The notes beneath the pieces were generated by a model that did no database searches, was not told the origin of the DNA, and saw nothing but the letters and a program-made list of their open reading frames with translations. Source: Corynebacterium rhinophilum (GTDB lineage Bacteria > Actinomycetota > Actinomycetes > Mycobacteriales > Mycobacteriaceae). From it: a DNA stretch of 64,000 nucleotides. Positions 16,839 to 25,705 of this stretch are shown here, one piece after another (within the stretch, counting starts at the first letter, position 1; every line of letters starts with the position of its first letter). The translations under genes and the position numbers were made by a program. The stretch is from positions 1 to 64,000 of the forward strand of contig NZ_JASPHQ010000016.1 of assembly GCF_030227225.1 (NCBI RefSeq), given 5' to 3'.

Positions 16839-18119
16839 ATGATTAGGCTTAATCACGTGGAATTAATTTTTGTCTTTCTCGCGGGCGTGCTTGCCTGCGC
16901 GGTGGCGCTGCCATTAATTTCCCGGGTGCGCGAGCGTATGGCACGCCGCCAGCGCGCCAGCGACGCCCAGGCAAACCAGGTCACCAACGTGAGCCAGGGC
17001 CTGCACCTCGCGGTCCAGGGCTCTCCTACGGCGCTGACGGTGCTCGATAGGAATCAGGAAATCATCCTGTCCAATCCCGCGGCGCACGAGATGTCCGTGG
17101 TCCACGATCGCGCCGTCAATCCGGAAATCTGGAAGACCGCAGAGCAGGTATTCGAGGATAAGGAAACCCGCACCGTGGACCTGGCAATCCCCAAGCGCCG
17201 CACTGGGCACCGCGTCACTCAGGTCAAGGCCGTTATCAAGCCGCTGACGCTGAACGATGGCCGCTTTATCATCATCTACGGCACCGATGAGAGCGAAAAC
17301 GTGCGCATGGAATCCGCGCGCCGCGATTTCGTAGCTAACGTCTCCCACGAGCTGAAAACCCCGGTGGGTGGCATCGCACTGCTGGCCGAGGCCCTGCTGC
17401 AAGACCCCGAGGATCCGGAGCACGTGAAGTACTTCGGCAACAAGGTGCAAAAAGAGGCCAACCGCATGGCGGATATGGTCAGCGAGCTTATTTCGCTGTC
17501 CAAGCTGCAGGGCGCCGAAGCGCTGCCGGAAATGCAACCGCTTTACGTGGACGATCTCATTGACGAGGCGATTTCGCGCAATCAGCTCGCCGCAGACGCG
17601 CGCTCCATCAGGCTGACCCAAGGTCCCTCCGAGGGCGTGCAGATCAGAGGCGACCGTTCTCTCTTGGTAACGGCGCTGTCTAACCTCATTTCCAACGCGA
17701 TTAATTATTCGCCGGAGGAATTGCCGGTCTCCGTCTCACAGAAAGTGGTGGGAGAGGACGTCGTGTTGATCCGGGTGACGGACCGTGGCATCGGTATCCC
17801 ACCGGAGCATCATAAGCGCGTCTTCGAGCGCTTTTTCCGCGTTGACCAAGCCCGGTCGCGGCAGACGGGAGGCACTGGCTTAGGATTAGCAATTGTCAAA
17901 CACGTGGTGGCCAACCACGGGGGCAATATCAAGCTGTGGTCGCGCCCGGGCACGGGCTCTACTTTTACCATCGAGTTGCCCATATATAAGGAAGAGAAGC
18001 CAGCGCACGAGGCTGACTTGCAGGATAATGAAGACAAGGAATCCGTCGATGCGGCGGCTCCTGGGCTCCAGCGTGCGGTAGCACGCGTAGCAGCACGTCG
18101 AAAGGATAAAGCACAATGA
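16839..18119 (+). CDS. senX3: Two-component sensor histidine kinase SenX3
   Basis: A membrane sensor kinase of about 426 residues that partners RegX3 in phosphate-responsive regulation in actinobacteria. One hydrophobic segment (VELIFVFLAGVLACAVALPL) at the N-terminus is followed by a PAS-like domain at about 45-155. The HisKA phospho-accepting helix follows (VSHELKTPVGGIALLAEALL, about residue 170). The HATPase domain has its N, G1 and G2 boxes (NLISNAINYS, DRGIGIPPEH, GTGLGLAIVKHV). The start is uncertain because ATG 16839 touches the gpmA terminator; GTG 16857 is possible. Its end overlaps regX3 by 4 bases, which suggests translational coupling. Confidence 0.92.
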   Translation: MIRLNHVELIFVFLAGVLACAVALPLISRVRERMARRQRASDAQANQVTNVSQGLHLAVQGSPTALTVLDRNQEIILSNPAAHEMSVVHDRAVNPEIWKTAEQVFEDKETRTVDLAIPKRRTGHRVTQVKAVIKPLTLNDGRFIIIYGTDESENVRMESARRDFVANVSHELKTPVGGIALLAEALLQDPEDPEHVKYFGNKVQKEANRMADMVSELISLSKLQGAEALPEMQPLYVDDLIDEAISRNQLAADARSIRLTQGPSEGVQIRGDRSLLVTALSNLISNAINYSPEELPVSVSQKVVGEDVVLIRVTDRGIGIPPEHHKRVFERFFRVDQARSRQTGGTGLGLAIVKHVVANHGGNIKLWSRPGTGSTFTIELPIYKEEKPAHEADLQDNEDKESVDAAAPGLQRAVARVAARRKDKAQ

Positions 18120-18826
18120 CCACCATTCTCATCGTGGAAGATGAAGAGTCGCTGGCCGATCCGCTGGCATTCTTACTCCGCAAGGAAGGCTTCGAGCCGA
18201 TTATCGCCCTCGATGGCCCATCCGCGCTGGAGAAATTCGGCGAAAATGACATCGACATCGTGCTGCTTGACCTCATGCTTCCCGGCATGTCCGGCACCGA
18301 CGTGTGCAAGCAGCTGCGCGCCACCTCCTCCGTGCCGGTCATTATGGTCACCGCGCGCGATGCGGAAATCGACAAGGTCGTGGGCCTGGAGCTGGGCGCG
18401 GACGATTACGTCACCAAACCGTATTCCTCCCGCGAGCTCATTGCCCGCATCCGGGCCGTGTTGCGTCGCGGCAACGATCGGTCCTCCCACGCGGATGCTG
18501 CGGAGAGCACCGAGGCAGAAGACGAGCAGATCCTGTCCGGCGGCCGCGTGAAGATGGATGTGGAGCGCCACATCGTCACTGTGGCAGACGAGCCGGTGGC
18601 TATGCCGCTCAAGGAGTTTGACCTGCTGGAATACCTCCTGCGCAACGCCGGGCGCGTGCTGACCCGCGGCCAGCTCATCGATCGCATTTGGGGTGCCGAT
18701 TACGTGGGCGATACCAAGACGCTAGACGTGCACATCAAGCGCCTGCGCACCAAGATTGAGGAGCACCCCTCTCGCCCGAAGCACCTGGTGACGGTGCGCG
18801 GGTTGGGCTATAAATTCGAGCTCTAA
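18116..18826 (+). CDS. regX3: Two-component response regulator RegX3
   Basis: A 236-residue OmpR/PhoB-type regulator. The receiver domain has the acidic pair in VEDEESL, the phospho-acceptor aspartate in [10 protein letters not shown] and the lysine in [12 protein letters not shown]-terminal winged helix from about residue 135 contains [17 protein letters not shown] and [12 protein letters not shown]. With SenX3 it should control phosphate-scarcity genes. The start ATG overlaps the senX3 stop. The stop overlaps that of the convergent minus-strand gene by about 4 bases. Confidence 0.95.
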   Translation: MTTILIVEDEESLADPLAFLLRKEGFEPIIALDGPSALEKFGENDIDIVLLDLMLPGMSGTDVCKQLRATSSVPVIMVTARDAEIDKVVGLELGADDYVTKPYSSRELIARIRAVLRRGNDRSSHADAAESTEAEDEQILSGGRVKMDVERHIVTVADEPVAMPLKEFDLLEYLLRNAGRVLTRGQLIDRIWGADYVGDTKTLDVHIKRLRTKIEEHPSRPKHLVTVRGLGYKFEL

Positions 18827-19722
18827 TACCAGCCGGCCTTGATACTGGCTGGGTGCTGGCTAAGCTTTACGCCGTGCTCGGCGGCTTCCGCGCGGGAACG
18901 GCATTGTTGAGCCAAAATATCGTAGCTTTCGCGCCCCATGAGCGCGACGAGCTCGTCCTCGTGCGATTGCCACATTGGCAGCGGATTGGCGTGGCAGGCG
19001 CCATCGGTAGAGCAGTACCAATCAAAGTCTTCGCCGCCATTGCCCCAACCGCGGCGGTCATATTCGCCGATGGTGGTGCGCAAAATCTCCTGCCCATCGG
19101 GGCGTTCTTCATAATCCTCGTAGCGCCGCAGCGGCAGCTGCCAGCACACCTCTGGCTTGACCACGGTCAGCTCCTCGCCGCTATCGACGGCCCATTGGTG
19201 CAGCGCGCAGCCGGTGCCTGTTTCCCAGCCGGCGCGGTTGGCAAAGATGCAGGCGCCATCCACGATGGGCGTTTTCAGCGCCGGTTCCGGTTCGCCGTCC
19301 TCGCCATCGAGCTCGTCCCATTCCAACCAGGGCTCTAGCTCATCGGTGTTTTCTTGCTCCAGGAATTCATCTACCCCCGCTGGGCGCAGTTGCCAGTAGC
19401 GCGCGGGCATGCGGGAGACGGCATCGTAAAGCTGGTCGCGGTCTTGTTCATCGGCCATATATGCACCGTGCACGCAGCAGCCCACATCGGGCTGGCTCTT
19501 ATCGATGCCCCGGCACGCCGACGTGCCAAATTGGCAGCTGTAGTGCGATTCCACCCACGTCAGATCGATGGAAAAGACATGGTAAGGGTCGTTTGGGTTG
19601 GTAAATTCGAACCACTCCCGCGGAAAATCTGGGGCCTCTTCGTGCCCGGCTTTAATCGATGCCGCCGCAGGCGAGCTGGCGGGAAAACCTAGGTAAACGG
19701 TGTCAGATTTTGGGCGATTCAC
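18823..19722 (-). CDS. Hypothetical cysteine-rich protein
   Basis: A 299-residue protein with no signal peptide or membrane segment. Clustered cysteines ([21 protein letters not shown], then [33 protein letters not shown]) resemble YkgJ/DUF3109-like metal-chelating proteins, possibly with a zinc or Fe-S site. The gene neighbours regX3 and the Ppx/GppA gene, as in related corynebacteria. The start is a GTG at 19722; the next gene begins divergently 27 bases away. I cannot assign a function. A metal-binding role is inferred only from the cysteine pattern. Confidence 0.78.
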   Translation of the reverse strand: MNRPKSDTVYLGFPASSPAAASIKAGHEEAPDFPREWFEFTNPNDPYHVFSIDLTWVESHYSCQFGTSACRGIDKSQPDVGCCVHGAYMADEQDRDQLYDAVSRMPARYWQLRPAGVDEFLEQENTDELEPWLEWDELDGEDGEPEPALKTPIVDGACIFANRAGWETGTGCALHQWAVDSGEELTVVKPEVCWQLPLRRYEDYEERPDGQEILRTTIGEYDRRGWGNGGEDFDWYCSTDGACHANPLPMWQSHEDELVALMGRESYDILAQQCRSRAEAAEHGVKLSQHPASIKAGWY

Positions 19723-19749
19723 ACCTAACCACGGTAGACCTACTACGCT

Positions 19750-20685
19750 ATGGGTGTGCGATTAGGTGTATTAGACGTTGGAAGTAATACCGTCCACCTC
19801 GTTGCGGTCGATGCCGCAATGGGGGGACGGCCTACTCCGATGAGCGATTGGAAGACCCCACTCCGGCTGGTTGAACAGCTGGATAAGAAGGGAAACATCC
19901 ACGAAAAGGGCCTGAAAAAGCTCGTTTCCGCCGTGGGTGAGGCAAGCGAGCTGGGTGAAAAACTCGGGTGCTCCGAATTTATTGCCTTCGCGACCTCCGC
20001 GGTCCGCTCTGCCCCTAACTCTGAAGCGGTACTCGATGAGGTGGAAAAGCAGACCGGCGTGCGCTTGCAGATCCTCTCGGGCGTGGAAGAAGCGCAGCTT
20101 ACCTTCCTCGCTGCCCGCCGTTGGTACGGCTGGTCCGCTGGGCGCATTACCAACCTGGACATCGGCGGTGGCTCCCTAGAGTTATCTACCGGTACCGATG
20201 AACACCCTGACCTGGCTTTCTCTCTCGATCTGGGCGCAGGACGTCTTACCCACAACTGGTTCGATACCGATCCGCCGGAGAAAAAGAAGGTCAGTGCGCT
20301 GCGCGATTTCATCGATGCGGAGCTTGAAGATGCCGTCACGCAGATGAAGGCAATGGGCCCGGCTGGCTTGGCCGTGGGCACCTCGAAAACCTTCCGCACC
20401 CTCTCGCGGCTGACTGGTGCGGCGCCCTCGTCTGCGGGGCCATACGTCAAGCGCACCTTGACCGCACCGGGCCTGCGCCAGTTGATTTCATTCATTACGC
20501 GCATGACTGCAGCAGACAGAGCGGACCTCGAGGGTGTAAGTTCGAACCGATCGCACCAAATCGTCGCCGGCGCTTTGGTTGCCGAGGCAAGCATGCGAGC
20601 TCTGGGTATCGAGAAGTTGGAAATCTGCCCATGGGCGCTGCGCGAAGGTGTTATTTTGCGCCGGACCGACAAGGGATTGGAATAG
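19750..20685 (+). CDS. ppx: Ppx/GppA family phosphatase
   Basis: A 311-residue member of the exopolyphosphatase/guanosine pentaphosphatase family, which removes phosphate from polyphosphate ends or from pppGpp. The ASKHA-type phosphate loops are clear: [18 protein letters not shown] at the start, [11 protein letters not shown] near residue 80, and [14 protein letters not shown] near residue 135. It has only the N-terminal catalytic region, like the short mycobacterial Ppx1 type. Its place downstream of senX3-regX3 fits phosphate metabolism. Which of the two substrates it prefers cannot be told from sequence. Confidence 0.9.
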   Translation: MGVRLGVLDVGSNTVHLVAVDAAMGGRPTPMSDWKTPLRLVEQLDKKGNIHEKGLKKLVSAVGEASELGEKLGCSEFIAFATSAVRSAPNSEAVLDEVEKQTGVRLQILSGVEEAQLTFLAARRWYGWSAGRITNLDIGGGSLELSTGTDEHPDLAFSLDLGAGRLTHNWFDTDPPEKKKVSALRDFIDAELEDAVTQMKAMGPAGLAVGTSKTFRTLSRLTGAAPSSAGPYVKRTLTAPGLRQLISFITRMTAADRADLEGVSSNRSHQIVAGALVAEASMRALGIEKLEICPWALREGVILRRTDKGLE

Positions 20686-20694
20686 GAAGAGATC

Positions 20695-21912
20695 ATGGCT
20701 GACGAAAAACAGTTGACCGTGGCCGAGCTGCTGGCTCGCAACAAGAAGGACCGCACGGACAAGGACGAGAAGACCTCTCGCCGCCGTCGGCGGAGCCTCG
20801 ATGAGGGCGGCGTATCCGTTGCTGAGCTCACCGGCAGCCTGAAAAAGGTAAAGTCCACCCCGCCTGAGGCGAAGCACACCAACGTATCCATCGACGATGA
20901 CGCCCCTGTCATCCGGGCGCCGAAGTCCAAGGACGAGCAGGCCGCTGAGAAAAACGCCACGGCGAAGCCGACCAGCTCCAAGCCAGCTGGTTCCACGCCT
21001 GCCGGTGCTAAGCCTGCTGGCGCCAAGTCCACTGCGGGCAAGTCTGCCGCAGGCAACCCGGCTGCGGGACAGGCGGGCATCGGCAAGCCTGCGCAAAGCA
21101 GGCCGTCCCAGCCTAAATCCGCTTCCCCTAAGCCGGCCGCAGAGAAGCCTTCCGCTGGTACTCCCACCGCGTCCCCAGCGCCGAAGAAGAACGGAAAGCC
21201 GAGTGGGCCGACCGCTTCTCCCAAGCCTGCGGCGGGGCCTGCCTCGCAGCCGACGGCTAAGCCTGCCCCAGCACAGAAGGCAAACGCGCAGGAGGGAAAG
21301 AAGCCTGCGCAGTCGGAGCCGGAGGACAAGGCGAGCGCAAAGGACGCCGAGAAGAAGTCCCATCAGCCATCCGCAGATGACACTGCGGTGATGCAGCGCA
21401 TCGGCAAGTCGCAGTCCTTGCAGGACAAGCGGAAGGACGCCGCTGATGCCGCTGAATCCAGTGCTAAAGAAACAGCTGGCGCAGCTGGCGCTGCCGGGAC
21501 AGGTGCCGCTGCAGCCACCGCAGCGGGCGCCAAGGACGCTGGAACCAAGGGCAAGGCTGCCGCGCCTGCGCAGAAGCCTGTGGCGGCCGCGAAGAAGCCT
21601 GACGATACCGGCGAGCTGTCTCAGGTGCGGGACGAGGAAGTTACCGAAGAGCACGAGAAGCTCAACCCCATGTCTATCCTCATCATGGTGGTCGTGGGCA
21701 TTGTCTTGGCCATTGTTATCTTCAAGGGCTTTGAAGTTCTTTGGGATAACTTCCCGCGCATCGTTGTGGCCATCTTGGCACTCGGCGTGACCGCAATTAT
21801 GGTCGGAGTTACGCATGCGCTACGCACCGCCCGCGATGGCTTCTCCATGTTCCTTGCGGGCCTTACCGGCCTTATATTGACCTTTGGCCCACTGCTTTTG
21901 GTCATGCTCTAA
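20695..21912 (+). CDS. Lys/Pro/Ala-rich protein with C-terminal membrane segments
   Basis: A 405-residue protein of two halves. Residues 1 to about 310 are low-complexity, charged and rich in Lys, Pro, Ala, with repeated KPA/KPAG/AKPA units; such a stretch is probably disordered. The last 80 residues hold three hydrophobic spans ([40 protein letters not shown] and [20 protein letters not shown]). The gene begins 9 bases after the phosphatase gene and ends at a terminator, so it is the operon's last gene. Function unknown; the layout suggests a membrane-anchored cytoplasmic tail that might contact DNA, the cell wall or another protein. Confidence 0.82.
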   Translation: MADEKQLTVAELLARNKKDRTDKDEKTSRRRRRSLDEGGVSVAELTGSLKKVKSTPPEAKHTNVSIDDDAPVIRAPKSKDEQAAEKNATAKPTSSKPAGSTPAGAKPAGAKSTAGKSAAGNPAAGQAGIGKPAQSRPSQPKSASPKPAAEKPSAGTPTASPAPKKNGKPSGPTASPKPAAGPASQPTAKPAPAQKANAQEGKKPAQSEPEDKASAKDAEKKSHQPSADDTAVMQRIGKSQSLQDKRKDAADAAESSAKETAGAAGAAGTGAAAATAAGAKDAGTKGKAAAPAQKPVAAAKKPDDTGELSQVRDEEVTEEHEKLNPMSILIMVVVGIVLAIVIFKGFEVLWDNFPRIVVAILALGVTAIMVGVTHALRTARDGFSMFLAGLTGLILTFGPLLLVML

Positions 21913-21931
21913 ACCGGCGAATTGCTGAGAA

Positions 21932-21976
21932 CCACCCGGCTGCTTCCTTCGTGGAGGTAGCCGGGTGGCGTTATTT
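21932..21976 (+). terminator. Rho-independent terminator before proC
   Basis: CCACCCGGCT (21932-21941) pairs perfectly with AGCCGGGTGG (21959-21968) and is followed by CGTTATTTTT. It closes the phosphatase/Lys-Pro-Ala-rich gene pair; proC therefore probably has its own promoter. Confidence 0.87.
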
Positions 21977-21993
21977 TTGGCATTGTGGAGACC

Positions 21994-22785
21994 ATGACAA
22001 AGATTGCAATTTTAGGTGGAGGACAAATCGGTGAGGCTTTGACCTCGGGTCTTGTGGAATCGGGCTTTAATGCTTCCGATATCACGGTGACTAACCGCAC
22101 AGCCTCCCGCGGTGAAGAGCTCAAGAGCAACTATGGCGTTAATGTCACGACGGATAACGCCGAGGCGGTGGACGGCGCGGACTATATCTTCGCGTCCGTC
22201 AAGCCTTACGCCATCTTGGACCTGCTGGGCGAGATTAGCCCAGCCAAGGACGCCGTGGTGGTCTCTATGGCTGCTGGGCTAACGCTGGAGGCCCTGCAGG
22301 CCGCTGCGGGCGAGGGCGTGCCGGTTGTGCGCGTTATGCCCAATACGCCGATGCTGGTGCGCCGCGGCATGTGCACCTGCGCCGCCGGCGAGCACGTTAC
22401 TGAGACCCAGATGCAGGGCGTGAGAGAGCTGCTCGAGGCCGTTGGTGAGGTCGCGGTCATCCCGGAGAAAAACATCGATGCTGCGACCGCCCTGGCTGGT
22501 TCCTCGCCGGCCTACTTCTTCCTTGTGGCAGAGGCGCTTGTCGATGCCGGCGTGCAGCTCGGCCTTCCCCGCGATATCGCCGAAAAGCTCGCAGCCCAGG
22601 CGGCTGCCGGCTCCGGCGATATGTTGGCCAACTCCGGTCGCTCGGCAACGCAGCTGCGCGCGGGTGTGACCTCGCCAGGCGGTACCACTGCCGCGGCCGT
22701 GCGCGAGCTGGAAGAGTCTGGCCTGCGCGGTGCGTTCTACCGCGCCGCCGAGGCGTGCTCCGATAAGGCTAAGGAGCTGGGCTAG
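21994..22785 (+). CDS. proC: Pyrroline-5-carboxylate reductase
   Basis: A 263-residue cytoplasmic enzyme that reduces 1-pyrroline-5-carboxylate to proline with NAD(P)H. It starts with the Rossmann motif IAILGGGQIGEALTSGL, has VRVMPNTPMLVRRGMC in the middle and the family signature near the C-terminus (LRAGVTSPGGTTAAAVRELEE). ATG 21994 with GGAG upstream is preferred over the GTG at 21985. Length is typical. About 250 bases without a gene follow; they contain GC-rich dyads but nothing I can name. Confidence 0.96.
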   Translation: MTKIAILGGGQIGEALTSGLVESGFNASDITVTNRTASRGEELKSNYGVNVTTDNAEAVDGADYIFASVKPYAILDLLGEISPAKDAVVVSMAAGLTLEALQAAAGEGVPVVRVMPNTPMLVRRGMCTCAAGEHVTETQMQGVRELLEAVGEVAVIPEKNIDAATALAGSSPAYFFLVAEALVDAGVQLGLPRDIAEKLAAQAAAGSGDMLANSGRSATQLRAGVTSPGGTTAAAVRELEESGLRGAFYRAAEACSDKAKELG

Positions 22786-23035
22786 AAGCCCGCCAAATGC
22801 GGCGAGTTCCCCGTGGTGGGGTGTAGTTACCTCGCACCACGCGGGGGCAGTCCGAGAGTCATGGGGCGGTTGTTAAGCAGCGCTTTTGGCGGTGAACTGA
22901 ACAACTGCTGTGAAAAAATTTGGCACTTGGGTCGCATTAGTCACATGTTTCACGATAGGCTGGGACGAGCACGTGCGTGAAGTCCTGTGGGAGGGGAAGC
23001 CTACAGCGCGTAACGAGCTGAAGGGTTAGATAATT

Positions 23036-23224
23036 ATGGCAAATGAAGAAAAAGGAACCTTTCTGACGATCGCGGAGGTCGCCGAAATCATGCGCGTCTC
23101 TAAGATGACTGTCTACCGTTTGGTTCACGCAGGCGAAATGCCGGCTGTGCGCGTCGGACGCTCTTTCCGCGTTCACGAGTCTGCCGTTAACGAGTACCTC
23201 GAGGCATCCGTTTACGGAGCGTAG
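23036..23224 (+). CDS. BldC-like helix-turn-helix DNA-binding protein
   Basis: A 62-residue protein made almost only of an excisionase/MerR-type winged helix (FLTIAEVAEIMRVSKMTVYRLVHAGEMPAVRVGRSFRVHESAVNEYL). Size and sequence match the actinobacterial BldC group, a DNA-binding regulator of development in Streptomyces with conserved relatives in corynebacteria. It has its own intergenic spaces on both sides and a strong terminator at 23243, so it is a single-gene unit. Targets are unknown. Confidence 0.88.
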   Translation: MANEEKGTFLTIAEVAEIMRVSKMTVYRLVHAGEMPAVRVGRSFRVHESAVNEYLEASVYGA

Positions 23225-23242
23225 GTTCTCGCGCCTTTAAGG

Positions 23243-23298
23243 CAGCGCCCACTTCTGTTGGCCACTCTTGGTCAGCGGTGGTGGGCGCTGTCTCGTTT
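23243..23298 (+). terminator. Terminator after the BldC-like gene
   Basis: CAGCGCCCAC at 23243-23252 pairs with GTGGGCGCTG at 23281-23290, with a loop of about 28 bases that has its own weak dyad, followed by TCTCGTTTTC. Confidence 0.78.
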
Positions 23299-23500
23299 TC
23301 CCGCGCGCTTCCTTTTGCCGGCGTCGCCATCGGGGTCACTTTTGGAGACGCGCTGGGGACTAGGTAAGATGGATCGCATTCGTGTCGGCACGCCGTGATG
23401 GCCCGCATATGTGCGGCCAAGGTGGCAAAGAGTGCACCTTTGTCGTTTCAGGCGCCGGCAGGTTCACAGTACGTACTAAAAGAAAGTGAGGACGCCTGTT

Positions 23501-23602
23501 ATGGGTTCTGTCATCAAGAAGCGCCGCAAGCGCATGTCCAAGAAGAAGCACCGCAAGATGCTGCGCCGCACCCGCGTGCAGCGTCGTAAGTTGGGTAAGT
23601 AA
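23501..23602 (+). CDS. Small ribosomal subunit protein bS22 (AURKAIP1/COX24 type)
   Basis: A 33-residue, extremely basic peptide ([16 protein letters not shown] onwards, ending QRRKLGK) that is the actinobacterial bS22 protein of the 30S subunit, homologous to the C-terminal domain of mitochondrial AURKAIP1. GAAAGTGAGG lies upstream. The gene is easily missed because of its size. A hairpin with a T-rich tail follows at 23621. Confidence 0.93.
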   Translation: MGSVIKKRRKRMSKKKHRKMLRRTRVQRRKLGK

Positions 23603-23620
23603 ACCCAATAGCCTAGGATT

Positions 23621-23664
23621 CCTCCGCACCGTGCCTTAGCGCGGCGGCGGAGGTTTTCTGGTTT
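23621..23664 (+). terminator. Terminator after bS22
   Basis: CCTCCGC at 23621-23627 and GCGGAGG at 23647-23653 enclose a GC-rich loop and are followed by TTTTCTGGTTTT, giving a rho-independent terminator for the bS22 gene. Confidence 0.75.
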
Positions 23665-23813
23665 TAACGCCGAGCTTGGATTTCCGGTCGTGCCTCCGCT
23701 GCACCTCTCCACATACGGTCGATTGTTTTGAGCTGTAGAATCAATTCAACCCAGAAAAGCTGGGTCATGCGATGCTTCATGTGTTTAGCATCTGTTTCAA
23801 GGGAGGTTCCTGA

Positions 23814-24185
23814 GTGGGGTCCTTATCTGTATTCGGTACGTATTTATTAGCCATCGTTTTGATCGGCGATGCCGTGCTTTCTGTGAAGCCGCCCAAGTTC
23901 ATTAGTCGCTGCCTTAGCGGAGTCAATTTTCCGCAAGATTGGTGGTGGGTGCTTATCGGAATTAAGGCGCTCGCTGCGCTTGGCTTGATCGTCGGAGCCG
24001 TTTTGAATAACCCGTCGATTACAACCACTGTCTCCGTCGGCGTACTTGCTTACTTTATTTTCGCCATTATCGCTCATATCAAGGCGAATTTCGTGGGTAA
24101 GGAGTTTTGGGTAAATTGCCTCGGGATGACGATTCTTAGTGCGGTTGTGCTCGTGTTGAACTTCGCGGCGATGGGGGAGCAATAG
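23814..24185 (+). CDS. DoxX-like four-helix membrane protein
   Basis: A 123-residue integral membrane protein with about four hydrophobic helices (GTYLLAIVLIGDAVLSV, WWVLIGIKALAALGLIVGAV, SVGVLAYFIFAIIAHI and LGMTILSAVVLVLNFAAM). The lengths and the KPPKFI/GIKALAALGLIVGA pattern match DoxX-like (DUF6640/DoxX) proteins. The start is a GTG with GGGAGG upstream. It has unusually low G+C near the start compared with its neighbours. Role unknown; DoxX relatives are linked to redox and membrane stress. Confidence 0.78.
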   Translation: MGSLSVFGTYLLAIVLIGDAVLSVKPPKFISRCLSGVNFPQDWWWVLIGIKALAALGLIVGAVLNNPSITTTVSVGVLAYFIFAIIAHIKANFVGKEFWVNCLGMTILSAVVLVLNFAAMGEQ

Positions 24186-24254
24186 CCACACCGACGGGCT
24201 TAAGAAAGTAATTTGCTGAGCGACCGTTTAGAGTCGGCAGTGCTGGCTGTATTT

Positions 24255-25316
24255 CTACTTCCGGAAATAGCGCCAGCCGCCATAGGAAAAGGCGGCCGTG
24301 ACAAGCGCTGGAAGGCCATAGGTGCGAATAGCGCGGCGGATGGAGCGGTAGTCGCGGACGATCCAGCCGCGCTTCTCTGCAATGTTGCGCAGCTTGCGGT
24401 CCGGGTTGATGGCTACGGGGGTGCCCACCATGGTGAGCATGGGCATGTCATTGGCGGAGTCGGAGTAGGCGGTGCACCGGTCCAGATCGAGGCCCTCGAT
24501 GGTAGCAAGGGCGGCAACGGCGTGCTTCTTGCCTGGGCCGTGGAGGATATCGCCCACCAAGCGGCCAGTGAACTTTCCGTCTTCTACCTCCGCGACGGTG
24601 CCGAGGGCGCCGGTAAAGCCAAAGCGGCGCGCCAAAACCTGGGCGAGCTGGACTGGGGTAGCGGTAACGAGCCACACCTGTTGGCCGGCGGCGAGGTGCA
24701 TCTCCGCGAGCTGTGTGGTGCCGGGGTATGCGCGGCGGGCGAGAGAAGCTTCGACGATTTCCTCGCAGAGATCGATGAGATCGTCCACGCTGCGGCCTTT
24801 GACAAACTCTAGGGCCTGCGCGCGGCCGGCGGCGACGTCCTTTGCATTCTCCGCGCCAGAGAGGCGGAATTTTATTTGCTTCCAAGCAACCGGAAGTATC
24901 TCAGAGATGCGGATATAGCGCCGGCGGGCGAGCCCAAAGCCGAATTCCACCAAGGAGGAACCCTGAACGAGGGTATTGTCTACGTCGAAAAAGGCGGCGA
25001 CGCCGACATCGACGGGGACGTCCGGATCCTGGTCCGTGATGCGCGGGGAGCCTGCGGCGTCATAAGAGCCGGAGACGGAGGCTACGCCGGAGGCGAAGTC
25101 CTCGAGCTCGAGTCCGAATTCCTCTAAAGCGGCGGCAGCGGCCGCCTCACCTGCGGCGCGCTGTTCTTCCTCGCCCAAGGGGGCCAGCGCCTGGTTTTCT
25201 AAGAAGTTGCGCAGATTGCCGCGCGAGGCCGTCCAATTGGCCAAAAAGTCGCGGGGAGATTCGGGGAATCCGGGGGGAGGTAAAGCGGACACGAGTGGAA
25301 TAAACAGCTTTCGCAA
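24255..25316 (-). CDS. HAD-IB family hydrolase
   Basis: A 353-residue phosphatase-like protein of the SerB-type HAD-IB group. Residues 1-105 are a variable, acidic leader. Then come motif I FFDVDNTLVQGSSLVEFG, motif II LVTATP, and motifs III/IV SDSANDMPMLTMVGTPVAI. The C-terminus has a hydrophobic stretch (GLPALVTAAFSYGGWRYF) that could be a membrane anchor. The substrate may be phosphoserine or a lipid phosphate; sequence cannot decide. It is divergent from the glutaredoxin-like gene. Confidence 0.85.
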   Translation of the reverse strand: MRKLFIPLVSALPPPGFPESPRDFLANWTASRGNLRNFLENQALAPLGEEEQRAAGEAAAAAALEEFGLELEDFASGVASVSGSYDAAGSPRITDQDPDVPVDVGVAAFFDVDNTLVQGSSLVEFGFGLARRRYIRISEILPVAWKQIKFRLSGAENAKDVAAGRAQALEFVKGRSVDDLIDLCEEIVEASLARRAYPGTTQLAEMHLAAGQQVWLVTATPVQLAQVLARRFGFTGALGTVAEVEDGKFTGRLVGDILHGPGKKHAVAALATIEGLDLDRCTAYSDSANDMPMLTMVGTPVAINPDRKLRNIAEKRGWIVRDYRSIRRAIRTYGLPALVTAAFSYGGWRYFRK

Positions 25317-25389
25317 ACGCGGGGTGGACTAACATGTCCATAGTAAACGTTTCCCCCGTCTGCGTCCTTATGAGGAGAATCCCGCCCCT

Positions 25390-25629
25390 ATGTCCCAGCA
25401 TCTAGTCGAGCTCATGGTGCGCCCCACCTGCGGTTCCTGTAAACGGGTAAAAGAGCAGATTACCCCCGTTATCCAGGAGGCCGGTGCCCAGCTGGAAGTG
25501 CGCAACGTGGAAGATAGCCGCGAGCTCGAGATGGAATTCGGTGACCGCGTTCCCGTTGTAGTGATAGACGGAGAAGAATTCGCCTGCTGGGAAGTCGATA
25601 ACGAAGAGTTGGCTGCGGAGCTGCGCTGA
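25390..25629 (+). CDS. Glutaredoxin-like protein
   Basis: A 79-residue thioredoxin-fold protein with the redox motif RPTCGSCKRVKEQI near the N-terminus and a cis-proline segment GDRVPVVVIDGEEFACW. It belongs to the small actinobacterial glutaredoxin-like family found directly before hemA. A GAGGAG site precedes the ATG. Since the organism makes mycothiol, its reductant may be mycothiol rather than glutathione, but that is inference. The gene is followed by about 75 bases and then hemA, same strand. Confidence 0.85.
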   Translation: MSQHLVELMVRPTCGSCKRVKEQITPVIQEAGAQLEVRNVEDSRELEMEFGDRVPVVVIDGEEFACWEVDNEELAAELR

Positions 25630-25705
25630 CGATTCGGGTTCCGCGCCCACGCGGGGTAGTCTTTGGAACCATTGCGGTCAATCAAAAGGTTGAGGAGTGT
25701 GGAGC

